Notes under the pieces: model-generated | Seen by the model: the letters and a program-made list of their open reading frames with translations, nothing else | Told to the model about the DNA's origin: nothing | The model's database searches: none | Assembly (NCBI RefSeq): GCF_036227205.1 | Contig: NZ_CP109442.1 | Coordinates: forward strand, 4,154,001 to 4,218,000 | Length of the DNA: 64,000 bases | Reading direction: 5' to 3' | Origin: Amycolatopsis sp. NBC_01480 | Lineage (GTDB): Bacteria; Actinomycetota; Actinomycetes; Mycobacteriales; Pseudonocardiaceae | Part shown: in pieces, positions 28,448-37,953 of the stretch | Position numbering within the stretch: position 1 is the stretch's first letter | Layout of the letters: each line of letters starts with the position of its first letter | Program-made: the position numbers and the translations under genes

Positions 28448-29098
28448 TCAGCCCTCGAGTTGCTGGTGGTCCTGTTTGGCGGGCTTGCGGTAGACGACCA
28501 CGCCGCCCCAGAAGGCGAGGCCGTTGATGGTGACGGTCGGCGCGGTCGGCGGCGCGGGCTGGGCGCCGGAGCGGTCCTCCAGGATGAAGCCGCCCATCAG
28601 GCCGATGCCGGTGACGTCCACGTTGATGTCGTCGGGCACGGTGATCTCGATGCCGCCCATGATCGCGACGGCGGTGATCGTCGAGTGCTTCTCCGAGAAC
28701 CGGGCCGCGCGCAGGTCGATCTCGGTGCCGCCCCAGAACGCGACGCTGGTGTGCTGCGAGGGCAGCACCCAGCTGCCCTTGCGCTGGGCGCCGGACATCA
28801 CGGCGACCGAAAGCGTCGAACCCGGGTGGCCGCCGACGCGGGTGTCCGGGAAGCCCAGCGCGCGGGTGGGGGCGGGCTGCAGCGCCGTGGACGTGCTGGA
28901 GATCGGCAGGTCGGCGGTCACCGGTTTCAGCTCGCCCATGGTCTTCGCCGCGTAGACCGAGGTCAGCCGCTCTTCGAGCTCCGCCATCGTGATGCGGCCC
29001 TCGGACAGCGCCTGGTGCAGCACCTGGGCGACCTGCTCGCGGTCGGCGTCGGACGCCCGCATCTGCTCGGGGCCGGGAATGTCTGGGTCTTGACTCAC
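28448..29098 (-). CDS. DUF1707 / LiaF-like cell-wall stress protein
   Basis: 216 residues. The N-terminus is a DUF1707 domain (MRASDADREQVAQVLHQAL, then GRITMAELEERL), a short helical module common in actinobacteria. The C-terminal half has repeated Gly-Gly beta strands (AFWGGTEIDLR, IMGGIEITVP, LMGGFILEDR, AFWGGVVVYR) like the soluble LiaF / cell-wall-active antibiotic response domain. No transmembrane helix is present, unlike classic LiaF. GTG start 13 codons before the DUF1707 Met. Its function in envelope stress is inferred from domain families only. It is divergent from the phosphatase gene. Confidence 0.85.
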   Translation of the reverse strand: MSQDPDIPGPEQMRASDADREQVAQVLHQALSEGRITMAELEERLTSVYAAKTMGELKPVTADLPISSTSTALQPAPTRALGFPDTRVGGHPGSTLSVAVMSGAQRKGSWVLPSQHTSVAFWGGTEIDLRAARFSEKHSTITAVAIMGGIEITVPDDINVDVTGIGLMGGFILEDRSGAQPAPPTAPTVTINGLAFWGGVVVYRKPAKQDHQQLEG

Positions 29099-29170
29099 CC
29101 GGCGCAGCCTAGCCCCGGCCGGGCGCTCCCGGTGTCCGTCGAAGGATGGATAGGGGACCAGAATGGGCCG

Positions 29171-29617
29171 ATGGCATCCGCACTGGTGGGGACTCTCGTG
29201 CTGCCGGACGGCGCCGAGCTGCGCGGCCGCGGCCTCGGCCGGCCCAAACCCGAAGGCCCGGACCCGGACTACGGCCTCTACCTCGGCTCGAACCGGCTGC
29301 GCCGCCGGCACGACGCCGGGCTCGGCTGGGACCACGACTGGATCCGCTGGCCGGACTTCCTGCTACCCCTGGACCGGTCCGACGCCCGCCGCCGGATTCT
29401 GGGGTTGCACTCCCGCGCGATGGCGGGCGAGGCCGTGGAAGTGGCGTGTCACGGCGGCGTCGGCCGGACCGGCACGGTGCTGGCCTGCCTGGCCACGGTG
29501 TCCGGCCTGGCCCCGGACGAGGCCGTCGCGTGGGTGCGGGAGAACCATCACCACCGCGCCGTGGAGACGGCCTGGCAACGGCGTTGGGTGCGCTGGTTCG
29601 CGGAGACAAGCTCGTGA
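29171..29617 (+). CDS. Protein-tyrosine-phosphatase-like protein
   Basis: 148 residues. The phosphate-binding loop VACHGGVGRTGTV has the Cys93-x5-Arg99 core of cysteine phosphatases, but the residue before the cysteine is Ala rather than the usual His. An aspartate in DHDWIRWPDFLLPLD may be the general acid. It resembles small dual-specificity phosphatases; its target is unknown. The stop codon lies inside family A palindrome copy 3. The next gene, upp, follows on the same strand. Confidence 0.8.
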   Translation: MASALVGTLVLPDGAELRGRGLGRPKPEGPDPDYGLYLGSNRLRRRHDAGLGWDHDWIRWPDFLLPLDRSDARRRILGLHSRAMAGEAVEVACHGGVGRTGTVLACLATVSGLAPDEAVAWVRENHHHRAVETAWQRRWVRWFAETSS

Positions 29618-29656
29618 GTGGCGATGACGGTTAGAACCGGCATGAACACTCACGAG
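29611..29656. repeat. 46-bp palindromic repeat, family A copy 3
   Basis: Arms CTCGTGAGTG/CACTCACGAG with centre ACGGTTAGAACCGG; a few internal mismatches. The phosphatase stop TGA (29615-29617) is within the left arm, and upp starts 28 bp after the right arm. This is the only copy lying between two genes on the plus strand. Confidence 0.9.
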
Positions 29657-29683
29657 TCCGGTCTGCCAGCTAAGTTGTGCGGC

Positions 29684-30307
29684 ATGGATGTGCACGTCGT
29701 CGATCACCCGCTGGCCAAGGCCCGCCTCTCCACGATGCGCGACGCGCGCACGGACAGCGCCGCGTTCCGGGCCGCGCTGCACGAGCTGACCGTGATGCTC
29801 GTGTACGAAGCCACGCGCAACGCCCCGGTGCGCACGGAGCGGATCCACACGCCGGTCGCGCGCACGGAGGCGTTCCGGCTGGCGAGCCCGCCGCTGCTGG
29901 TTCCGGTGCTGCGCGCGGGACTCGGCATGGCCGACGAGGCGCACCGGCTGATCCCCGACGCGCAGATGGGCTTTGTCGGCCTGGCGCGCAACGAGGAGAC
30001 CCTCAAGCCGACGCCGTACCTGGAGTCGCTGCCGGAGTCGCTCGCCGACCGGCCCGTGCTGGTCCTCGACCCGATGCTGGCCACCGGCGGCTCGATGGAG
30101 TACACCATCCGCCTGCTCACCGACCGCGGCGCCACAGACGTCACCGCCATCTGCGCGCTGGCCGCGCCGGAGGGCCTGGCGCACCTGGAGCAGACCGGCC
30201 TCCCGGTCCGCGTGGTCACCGCGAGCATCGACGAGCGGCTCAACGATTCGGGCTTCATCGTGCCCGGCCTCGGCGACGCGGGGGACCGGCAGTACGGCGC
30301 CGTCTGA
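29684..30307 (+). CDS. upp: Uracil phosphoribosyltransferase
   Basis: 207 residues. Converts uracil and PRPP to UMP. The PRPP loop [11 protein letters not shown] (about 128-138) and the uracil-binding C-terminal segment [14 protein letters not shown] are intact. The ATG beginning [10 protein letters not shown] is used; upstream in-frame codons are palindrome sequence and are rejected as coding. It recycles the uracil released by the deoA product. It converges with a TetR gene two bases away. Confidence 0.95.
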   Translation: MDVHVVDHPLAKARLSTMRDARTDSAAFRAALHELTVMLVYEATRNAPVRTERIHTPVARTEAFRLASPPLLVPVLRAGLGMADEAHRLIPDAQMGFVGLARNEETLKPTPYLESLPESLADRPVLVLDPMLATGGSMEYTIRLLTDRGATDVTAICALAAPEGLAHLEQTGLPVRVVTASIDERLNDSGFIVPGLGDAGDRQYGAV

Positions 30308-30309
30308 GC

Positions 30310-30906
30310 TCAAGTTGTTCTGAGCCAGCCCGAGGCGTAGGCGCGCAACACCTGTTCGTACGCGCCGCTCACGCTGAACTCCTCGGGCAGGTTCCCGGAC
30401 AGCTCAAGGGAGACCAGGCCGTGGACCACTCCCCACGCGCCGATCGTGATCACCGACGGCTCGACGTCCGCGAACTGGCCGGACGCCACGCCGTCGGCGG
30501 CGATCTCCTCCAGCGGCCGCAGCGTGGCGCGGGCGAAGCGGTCGGCCTCGTCGTTGGGCTCGAAGCCGGGCACGGAGCGGGTGAACATGATCGCGTACAG
30601 ATGCGGGTCGGCCAGCGCGCTGACGCGGTAGGCGACGCCGAGGCGGACCAGGTCCTCCACGGCGTCGCCGGTGCGCTCGACCGCCCTCAGCCGCTCGCCG
30701 AACCGGCGGAAGCCCTCCACATACAGGGCGTTGACCAGGTCGGGCTTGCTGCCGAACAGTGAGTAGACGGCGGTGGTGGACGTGCCCGCGTCCGCCGCCA
30801 GCTTGCGCAGCGAGAGCGCCCGGGGCCCGTCGGCCGAGATCAGCTCGCCGGCCCGATCGAGCAGCTTCAGCCGGAGCGCTTCGTCGTGCGTACGGGGACG
30901 GGGCAT
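30310..30906 (-). CDS. TetR/AcrR-family regulator
   Basis: 198 residues. Helix-turn-helix SLRKLAADAGTSTTAVYSLFGSK at about residues 31-53, followed by the C-terminal domain of the TetR_C_33/WHG type (FTRSVPGFEPNDEADRFA). It lies 38 bp from the 3' end of the lipase gene upstream on the same strand, so it could be co-transcribed with the lipase. Target and ligand are unknown. Confidence 0.88.
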   Translation of the reverse strand: MPRPRTHDEALRLKLLDRAGELISADGPRALSLRKLAADAGTSTTAVYSLFGSKPDLVNALYVEGFRRFGERLRAVERTGDAVEDLVRLGVAYRVSALADPHLYAIMFTRSVPGFEPNDEADRFARATLRPLEEIAADGVASGQFADVEPSVITIGAWGVVHGLVSLELSGNLPEEFSVSGAYEQVLRAYASGWLRTT

Positions 30907-30944
30907 GCGCCCACCGTAACGCGACAGTGTTACGGATGCAGCCG

Positions 30945-31841
30945 TCAGCAGTGCACCGGCGCCGCGTGCGCGGGGTCGAGGGCATTGCCGACCAGCCCGT
31001 ACACCGTCTTCGAATAGCTGAGCCCCGCATGGTCGGCGAGGTCGGCCGGGCAGGTGTCCTGCACCCACAGGTTGTGCACGCCGGGCTCGTTGATGAACGC
31101 GGCGGTTCCGGCCGGCGTGACCACGAACTCGTTCCGCGTCTCGATCACCGTGTAGTCCACATCGGACTGGGCGATCGGGCCGTCGCCGACGGCGCGGACC
31201 ACCGGGGAGCCGACGATCTGGTCGGCGCAGGCCGGGCACACGGCACCGACCAGCGCCTCGCCGCCGGGGAACGCCTTGGCCAGGTAGGCCAGTCCGACCA
31301 GGCTGGTGCCGTGGGTGGTCGGCGACAGGCCGACGAAGCTGTGCACCTTCGACGCCCCGCCGAGCAGCTTCAGGTAGTACTCGCCGATCAGCCCGCCCTG
31401 CGAGTGGCCGATGAGATCCACTTGCGCCGCCCCGGTTTCCGACCGGACCCGGTCGACGAACGAGCTGATCTGCCGCGCGGAATCCGGCACCCGACCGATC
31501 GTTTGCAGCACCGATTTCGGGTCGCCGCCGATCGGCGTGCTGTAAACGCAGTAACCGGCGTTGGCCAGCGTCGGGCCGAGGCCGGCCCAGTCGTCGGTCA
31601 TGTTCCCGAACGTGCCGGTGATCAGCACGACCGGGCGGGGGTGCGCGGCGCTGGGCTCGCACGAAGGCACGTTGACGCCGGGCGGCGGCGCCGACGGATC
31701 CTTGAGTGACTGCGCGATCCCGGCGAACAGGTTCGACGTCACGGGATAAGCGGGCGCCGCGACGGCCGGGGCGGCGAACGCGGTCAGCGCGATCGCCGCG
31801 AGGATGGCGGGGGACCAGCGGCGGAAATGCTTCGAGGACAT
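30945..31841 (-). CDS. Secreted lipase/esterase
   Basis: 298 residues. A Sec signal peptide ends near AVAAPA (about residue 30). The alpha/beta-hydrolase nucleophile elbow GHSQGG puts Ser147 as nucleophile, the oxyanion region is ITGTFGN, and the catalytic His is probably in GVHNLW. Paired cysteines (CPAC, DTC, HC) suggest disulfides in the exported enzyme. It resembles actinobacterial extracellular triacylglycerol lipases (LipA/EstA type). The substrate is inferred. Confidence 0.88.
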   Translation of the reverse strand: MSSKHFRRWSPAILAAIALTAFAAPAVAAPAYPVTSNLFAGIAQSLKDPSAPPPGVNVPSCEPSAAHPRPVVLITGTFGNMTDDWAGLGPTLANAGYCVYSTPIGGDPKSVLQTIGRVPDSARQISSFVDRVRSETGAAQVDLIGHSQGGLIGEYYLKLLGGASKVHSFVGLSPTTHGTSLVGLAYLAKAFPGGEALVGAVCPACADQIVGSPVVRAVGDGPIAQSDVDYTVIETRNEFVVTPAGTAAFINEPGVHNLWVQDTCPADLADHAGLSYSKTVYGLVGNALDPAHAAPVHC

Positions 31842-31961
31842 CTTCGGCCTCCAAAAGCCATTATCTGAATCACCAATGTTTCAGACTTGAGCACGGACGG
31901 TAGCCCGCTGGGCACGCGGGTGCAAGACGCGGTCGTCGGTGGATCGATCCACCGCCCGAAG

Positions 31962-32044
31962 CGCCCCAATGTGGCGTTGGTTGCGTTGAACGCACCGAAC
32001 GCCACATTGGGTGCGCCCAGCGCACCGAACGCCACATTGGGGCG
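31962..32044. repeat. Nested inverted and direct repeats (family E)
   Basis: A 17-base arm CGCCCCAATGTGGCGTT (31962-31978) has a perfect inverted partner at 32028-32044 and a second, 14-base partner at 31998-32011. The partners lie in direct repeats of GCACCGAACGCCACATTGGG (31992-32011 and 32022-32041). Two alternative hairpins are therefore possible. It sits in the 239-bp divergent gap between the lipase and the TetR gene, close to the latter's start. Confidence 0.8.
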
Positions 32045-32080
32045 TAACCCGGCAGAGCCGCAGGACACTAGGGTGACGTC

Positions 32081-32707
32081 GTGACCCAGCCCGGACCCCG
32101 CGGCCGCTACGCCGGCCGCACCGCGACCGAGCGCCGCGCCGAGCGGCGGGACCGCCTGATGGCCGCGGGGCTGGAGTTGTTCGGCACGGCGGGTTACGCC
32201 ACGTCCACGGTCGGGCGGGTGTGCCGGGCGGCGAACCTGTCCACCCGCCAGTACTACGAGGAGTTCGCCGGCCGCGAGGCCCTCCTGATCGCGGTGTACG
32301 ACCAGGTCAACAGCGAGGCGACGGCCGCGGTGACCGACGCTCTGGCCGGGGTCGAAGGCCAGCCGCTGGCCACGCGGATCCGAGTTGCGCTGACCGCGTA
32401 CGCGTTGAGCACCGCGACCGACCTACGCCGCGCGCGGGTCGCGTACGTGGAGATCATCGGAGTGAATCCCGTCGTCGAAGCGCACCGGATGGCCACGCGC
32501 GCTCGCTGGGCCGGGTTGATCCGCGATCTGTTGCGCGCGGGCGTCGCGGCTGGTGAGATCCCCGGCCGCGACTATCGGCTGGCCGCGAGTGCTTACATCG
32601 GCGCGGTCAACGGACTGTTGCAGGACTGGTGCGCTACCGAGGACCGGGCGCCGCTGGCGGATGTGGTCGACGAGCTGGCCCGGATCTCCGCCGCCCTGAC
32701 CGGCTGA
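32081..32707 (+). CDS. TetR-family regulator
   Basis: 208 residues. The N-terminus is rich in Arg; the helix-turn-helix is at about residues 39-65 (VGRVCRAANLSTRQYYEEFAGREAL). The C-terminal domain is the TetR_C_11-like ligand fold. GTG start with no clear RBS; another GTG lies 8 bp upstream out of frame. It is divergent from the lipase gene, across the family E repeats. Target unknown. Confidence 0.88.
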   Translation: MTQPGPRGRYAGRTATERRAERRDRLMAAGLELFGTAGYATSTVGRVCRAANLSTRQYYEEFAGREALLIAVYDQVNSEATAAVTDALAGVEGQPLATRIRVALTAYALSTATDLRRARVAYVEIIGVNPVVEAHRMATRARWAGLIRDLLRAGVAAGEIPGRDYRLAASAYIGAVNGLLQDWCATEDRAPLADVVDELARISAALTG

Positions 32708-32724
32708 ACCGGCTGGTAGCGGAT

Positions 32725-32755
32725 TTGACCTGGAGCGCACTCCAGGTCGTACTGT
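32725..32755 (+). promoter_or_regulatory. MerR-type promoter with overlong spacer and dyad operator
   Basis: TTGACC (-35, 32725-32730) and TACTGT (-10, 32750-32755) are 19 bp apart, the spacing used by MerR activators. The spacer and the -35 edge form the palindrome ACCTGGAG-CGCA-CTCCAGGT (32728-32747). It stands directly before the MerR gene, so it is almost certainly that regulator's own operator. Confidence 0.8.
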
Positions 32756-32762
32756 CGAGCGC

Positions 32763-33164
32763 ATGAGCTACTCGATAGCGGAAGCCGCACGACGTAGCGG
32801 CCTGTCGATCGACACCCTCCGGTACTACGAGCGGATCAAGCTCCTCGACCCGCCCGCCCGCGACGGCGCCGGGCGGCGCGCGTACTCGGACGACGACCTG
32901 GGCTGGCTGGGGTTCCTGACCAAGCTCCGGCTCACCGGCATGCCCATCAAGAGCATGCGCGAATACGCCTCCCTGCGCCGCCACGGCGTGGCCAGCGCCG
33001 GGCGGCGCAAGGCGATCCTGGTCGAGCAGCGCCAGTCCGTGGCCGACCGGATCGCCGAGCTCCAGGGCTGCCTGGAGATCCTCGACTACAAGATCAGCAA
33101 CTACGACAAGATCGACCGCAAGGCGCTGGGCCAGCGGCCGGCCATGGAGGAGATCTCCGCGTGA
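32763..33164 (+). CDS. MerR-family regulator of the aldo/keto reductase operon
   Basis: 133 residues. Winged-helix DNA-binding domain [26 protein letters not shown] at residues 3-28, then the wing and a coiled-coil dimerisation helix. There is no cysteine pattern for metal binding; the one cysteine is in LQGCLEI. This fits the subgroup controlling aldo/keto reductases and aldehyde or electrophile stress. Its stop overlaps the first reductase's GTG by four bases, and it has a textbook MerR promoter, so it activates its own operon. Confidence 0.92.
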   Translation: MSYSIAEAARRSGLSIDTLRYYERIKLLDPPARDGAGRRAYSDDDLGWLGFLTKLRLTGMPIKSMREYASLRRHGVASAGRRKAILVEQRQSVADRIAELQGCLEILDYKISNYDKIDRKALGQRPAMEEISA

Positions 33165-34141
33165 TCAGCAAGAGGAAGCTCGGCGAGCTGGAGGTCAGCG
33201 CGCAGGGCCTGGGCTGCATGGGCATGAGCCAGGCCTACGGCGTGCGCGACAACGACGAAGAGTCGATCGCCACCATCCACCGCGCGCTGGAGCTGGGCGT
33301 GACGCTGCTGGACACGGCCAACGTGTACGGCGCGGGCGTGAACGAGGAACTGGTCGGCCGCGCGATCGCGGACCGGCGCGACCAGGTGGTGCTCGCGACG
33401 AAGTTCGGCATCGTCTGGACCGAGGAAGGCATGTCCGCGCGCGGCGACGCGGCGTACGTGAAGCAGAGCTGCGACGAATCCCTGCAACGCCTGGGCGTCG
33501 ACCACATCGACCTCTACTACCAGCACCGGGTCGATCAGAACGTGCCGGTCGAGGAGACCTGGGGCGCGCTCGCGGAACTCGTGCAGGCCGGAAAGATCCG
33601 GTACGCCGGCATTTCCGAGGCCGGCGCCGAGACGATCCGGCGCGCGCACGCCGTGCACCCGGTGACCGCGCTGCAGAGCGAGTGGTCGCTGTGGACGCGC
33701 GGGATCGAGGACGAGATCCTCGGCACCTGCCGTGAGCTGGGCATCGGCGTGGTGCCGTTCTCGCCGCTGGGCCGCGGGTTCCTGACCGGCCAGGTCACCT
33801 CGCTCAAGGACCTGCCCGAGGACGACATGCGGCGTGGCCTGCCGCGGTTCTCCGAGGAGAACTTCGACCGGAACATGGCCATTGTCGAGGCGCTGCGGGC
33901 GCTGGCAGCGGAGAAGGGCGTGACCGCCGGGCAGCTCGCGCTGGCCTGGGTCCAGGCGCAGGGCGACGACGTCGTCCCGATCCCGGGCACCAAGCGGCGC
34001 AAGTACCTGGAGGAGAACGTCGCGGCGGCCGGGCTGGCACTGTCCGAAGAGGACATCGCCGCGATCGAAAAGGCGGCCCCGAAGACCGCTTTCGCCGGGG
34101 CGCGCTACCCCGAGCGGCTCGCGCGCGCGGCGGGCAAGTAA
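33161..34141 (+). CDS. Aldo/keto reductase 1
   Basis: 326 residues, a (beta/alpha)8 NADPH-dependent oxidoreductase. The catalytic tetrad is visible: Asp and Tyr in LLDTANVYG, Lys in VVLATKFGI and His in YYQHRVD. The cofactor-binding end is [14 protein letters not shown]. It resembles the AKR13/YakC-type reductases of aldehydes and ketoaldehydes. GTG start overlapping merR. Confidence 0.92.
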   Translation: MISKRKLGELEVSAQGLGCMGMSQAYGVRDNDEESIATIHRALELGVTLLDTANVYGAGVNEELVGRAIADRRDQVVLATKFGIVWTEEGMSARGDAAYVKQSCDESLQRLGVDHIDLYYQHRVDQNVPVEETWGALAELVQAGKIRYAGISEAGAETIRRAHAVHPVTALQSEWSLWTRGIEDEILGTCRELGIGVVPFSPLGRGFLTGQVTSLKDLPEDDMRRGLPRFSEENFDRNMAIVEALRALAAEKGVTAGQLALAWVQAQGDDVVPIPGTKRRKYLEENVAAAGLALSEEDIAAIEKAAPKTAFAGARYPERLARAAGK

Positions 34142-34169
34142 CCAGAGTTTTCACAGCGGGAGAGAAAAC

Positions 34170-35171
<1,002 letters not shown>

Positions 35172-35192
35172 CCTCCGCCCGGTGCGGCCGCT

Positions 35193-35233
35193 AAGGCCTC
35201 CTTACCCGCGTCACGCGCGGGTAAGGAGGCCTT
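35193..35233. terminator. GC-rich hairpin, family B copy 3
   Basis: 18-base perfect arms AAGGCCTCCTTACCCGCG around a 5-base loop. The outer part of the family B arm has decayed on the left side (GGCCGCT instead of GCCGTC). It lies 21 bp after the second reductase stop and about 120 bp before the next operon on the same strand. Confidence 0.7.
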
Positions 35234-35356
35234 GACGGCGTTCGCCCGGGTCCGTCCCGGCCATCGGGACCAGCGCGGGTCTTCTGAGCCTTTTCTGAGA
35301 TCTCCGGTCCAGGCTGACGCCGATCGGGTGACCGGGATCGGACGCAGGAGGCTTTC

Positions 35357-36907
35357 GTGTCGGAGGACGTTCTGGACTACCTGGTGGTCGGCGCGGGGCC
35401 CGCGGGCCTGCAGCTCGGCCAGCAGCTCGACCGGGCGGGGCACAGCTACCTGGTCCTCGAAGCGGGCTCGGGGCCGGCCACGTTCTTCCGCACCTTCCCG
35501 CGGCACCGCACGCTGATCTCGGTCAACAAGAAGCACACCGGCTGGACCGACCCGGAGCTGAACCTCCGGATGGACTGGAACTCGCTGCTGGCCGAGGGCG
35601 ACCCCGATCCGCTGCTGTTCACCGATTACAGCGCGGAGATGTTCCCGTCCGCCGAGGCCCTGCTGCGGTACACCGCGGACTACGCGGCGAAGCACGAGAT
35701 CGCCATCCGGTACGACACCCGGGTGCGCCGGATCAGCCGCGCCGACGGGAACTTCGTGGCCACGGCCGAGGACGGCACCGCGTTCACCGCCCTGCGGCTG
35801 GTGATGGCCACGGGCGTGAGCAAAGCCCACATCCCGGACGTCCCGGGCATGGAGCTGGTCGACCAGTACGCCGACTTCGACACCGATCCGGCGCAGTTCA
35901 CCAACCAGCGGGTATTGGTGCTGGGCAAGGGAAACTCGGCCTTCGAGACCGCGGACAGCCTCAACGCGTACGCCGCCGTGCTGCACGTCTCGGGCCCGCG
36001 GCCGGTGAAGCTCGCCTGGCGCACGCACTTCGTCGGCCACCTGCGCGCGTTCAACGCCGGGGTGCTGGACATGTACCAGCTCAAGCTGCAGCACGCGATC
36101 CTCGACGGCGACGTCCGCGAGATCACCAAGCGCGAAGACGGCTACCACGTGAAGTTCGCCTTCTTCCGCGCCGACGAGGTGATCAAGGAGCTGCGTTACG
36201 ACCGGGTGATCGCCTGCACCGGCTTCCGGTTCGACGCCTCGATCTTCGACGAGGACTGCCGGCCGGAGCTGACCATCGACGACCGGTTCCCGGCACAGAC
36301 CTCGTCCTGGGAGTCGGTGAACGTGCCCGGGCTGTACTTCGCCGGCACGATCACGCAGGTCCGCGACTTCAAGAAGGCGACCAGCGCGTTCATCCACGGC
36401 TTCCGCTACGGCGTGCGCGCGCTGTCGAAGGTCTTCGAGGAGCGCTACCACGGCCGCGAGTGGCCGCACACCGTGCTGAAGACCGACGTCGGTGACCTGG
36501 TCGAGGCGGTGATCACCCGGATCAACCGCAGTTCCGCGCTGTACCAGCAGTTCGGCTTCCTGGCCGACGTGCTGGCGCTCGAGCGCGGGCAGGCGCGGTA
36601 CTACGAGGAGGTGCCGGTGGCGCGGGTCGCCGAGCGCTCACCGGACGTCGAGAACGCGTTTGTGATCACCCTCGACTACGGGCCGGACCACGACAAGGTG
36701 GACCCGTTCGATTTCACCGTGAAGCGCGCCAGCCAGGACGTCGCCAACGACAGCGGCGAGGGCCACTACCTGCACCCGATCGTCCGGCACTACCGGCACG
36801 GCGAGCTGGTCGCGACCCACCACGTCACGGAGAACCTGGAAAACGAGTGGAACCGCGAGGTGCACGTGGACGCGCTCACCGCGTTCCTCACGAAGCAGCT
36901 GGCTTGA
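35357..36907 (+). CDS. FAD/NAD(P)-binding monooxygenase-like flavoprotein
   Basis: 516 residues. FAD-binding motif VVGAGPAGLQLGQQL near residue 9 and a second Rossmann motif for NAD(P)H, VLGKGNSAFETADSL, near 192, followed by the ATG-type segment IACTGF. The arrangement matches class B flavin monooxygenases and the FOXRED2-like group, with a C-terminal extension of about 150 residues. It is the first gene of a tight operon with a hydroxy-acid oxidase, an unusual P450 and an antiporter. Only 2 bp separate it from the next gene. A small-molecule substrate is likely but unknown. Confidence 0.85.
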   Translation: MSEDVLDYLVVGAGPAGLQLGQQLDRAGHSYLVLEAGSGPATFFRTFPRHRTLISVNKKHTGWTDPELNLRMDWNSLLAEGDPDPLLFTDYSAEMFPSAEALLRYTADYAAKHEIAIRYDTRVRRISRADGNFVATAEDGTAFTALRLVMATGVSKAHIPDVPGMELVDQYADFDTDPAQFTNQRVLVLGKGNSAFETADSLNAYAAVLHVSGPRPVKLAWRTHFVGHLRAFNAGVLDMYQLKLQHAILDGDVREITKREDGYHVKFAFFRADEVIKELRYDRVIACTGFRFDASIFDEDCRPELTIDDRFPAQTSSWESVNVPGLYFAGTITQVRDFKKATSAFIHGFRYGVRALSKVFEERYHGREWPHTVLKTDVGDLVEAVITRINRSSALYQQFGFLADVLALERGQARYYEEVPVARVAERSPDVENAFVITLDYGPDHDKVDPFDFTVKRASQDVANDSGEGHYLHPIVRHYRHGELVATHHVTENLENEWNREVHVDALTAFLTKQLA

Positions 36908-36909
36908 CC

Positions 36910-37953
36910 ATGCGCACGATCGCGGAGTTCGAGGCCGCGGCACGCGAGCGGCTCGAACCGGCGCACTACGACTTCTTCGCGGGCGCGGCGGGTGACGAGC
37001 TGACCCTGCGCGCCAACGAAGCGGCGTTCAGCCGGCGCTCGCTCGTGCCGCGGGTGCTGCGTGGTAACGGAAAACGGGACCTGGCGGTCGAAATCGCCGG
37101 CTCGCCGTTGTCGATGCCGGTCTTGGTTTCGCCGACGGCGTTCCACCGGCTGGCGCACCCGGACGGCGAGCGGGCCACGGCCGAGGCGGTGGCCGCCGCC
37201 GGCACCGTCATGGTGGTCAGTATGGCCGCGACGACGGCGATCGAGGACGTCGCGGCCGCTGCCCAGGCCGTCGTGGCCGACCCGGCGCTGTGGTTCCAGC
37301 TGTACCTGCAGCCCGACCTCGAGTTCACCGAATCCGTGGTACGCCGGGCCGAGCGCGCGGGGGTGCGGGCGCTGGTGGTGACCGTCGACTCGCCGGTGTT
37401 CGGCCGGCGCGAGCGCGACCAGCGCCACGGCTTCCACGACCTGCCGCCGGAGCTGGCCGTGGAGAACATGAGGGACGCCTCGGGTCGGGTGCGCGACATC
37501 GAGATGTCGGCCGAGCTGTCCTGGGAGCACATCGCCTGGCTGCGTGGGACGACCTCGCTTCCCGTGCTGCTCAAGGGAATCCTGCATCCCGACGACGCGC
37601 GGCTGGCCGTCGCCGCCGGGGTCGACGGGATCGTCGTCTCGAACCACGGCGGCCGTCAACTGGACACGGCGGTGTCCACTTTGGACACGTTACCCGAGCT
37701 GGCCGCGGCCGTCGGCGGCGCGATGCCCTTGGTGTTGGACGGCGGTGTGCGGCGGGGCACGGACGTGGTGAAGGCGCTGGCGCTCGGCGCGAACGCCGTC
37801 GGGATCGGCCGTCCGGTGCTGTGGGGCCTCGCCGCGGCGGGCCGGGAAGGAGTGGCGGAAGTGCTGGAACGACTGCGCGAAGAGCTGGACCACACGCTCG
37901 CACTGTGCGGGGCGGGAACCCCGGCCGAGCTGACCGCGGACCTCGTCCGATGA
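36910..37953 (+). CDS. FMN-dependent alpha-hydroxy-acid oxidase/dehydrogenase
   Basis: 347 residues, TIM barrel. The catalytic histidine and arginine are in SNHGGRQLD, the FMN-phosphate site is VLDGGVRRGTDVVKALALGA, and WFQLYLQ near residue 130 lines the flavin. It belongs to the family of lactate/glycolate oxidases and hydroxymandelate oxidases. Its length and the MVVSMAATTAIEDV region are like the secondary-metabolism members of the group. The ATG at 36910 is chosen; the frame upstream is antisense-like and lies in the previous gene. It overlaps the P450 start by four bases. Confidence 0.88.
   Translation: MRTIAEFEAAARERLEPAHYDFFAGAAGDELTLRANEAAFSRRSLVPRVLRGNGKRDLAVEIAGSPLSMPVLVSPTAFHRLAHPDGERATAEAVAAAGTVMVVSMAATTAIEDVAAAAQAVVADPALWFQLYLQPDLEFTESVVRRAERAGVRALVVTVDSPVFGRRERDQRHGFHDLPPELAVENMRDASGRVRDIEMSAELSWEHIAWLRGTTSLPVLLKGILHPDDARLAVAAGVDGIVVSNHGGRQLDTAVSTLDTLPELAAAVGGAMPLVLDGGVRRGTDVVKALALGANAVGIGRPVLWGLAAAGREGVAEVLERLREELDHTLALCGAGTPAELTADLVR

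Noticed and set aside
29618..29683. Upstream extension of upp ([15 protein letters not shown]...)
   Set aside because: Those codons are palindrome copy 3 sequence and the enzyme family begins near [10 protein letters not shown].
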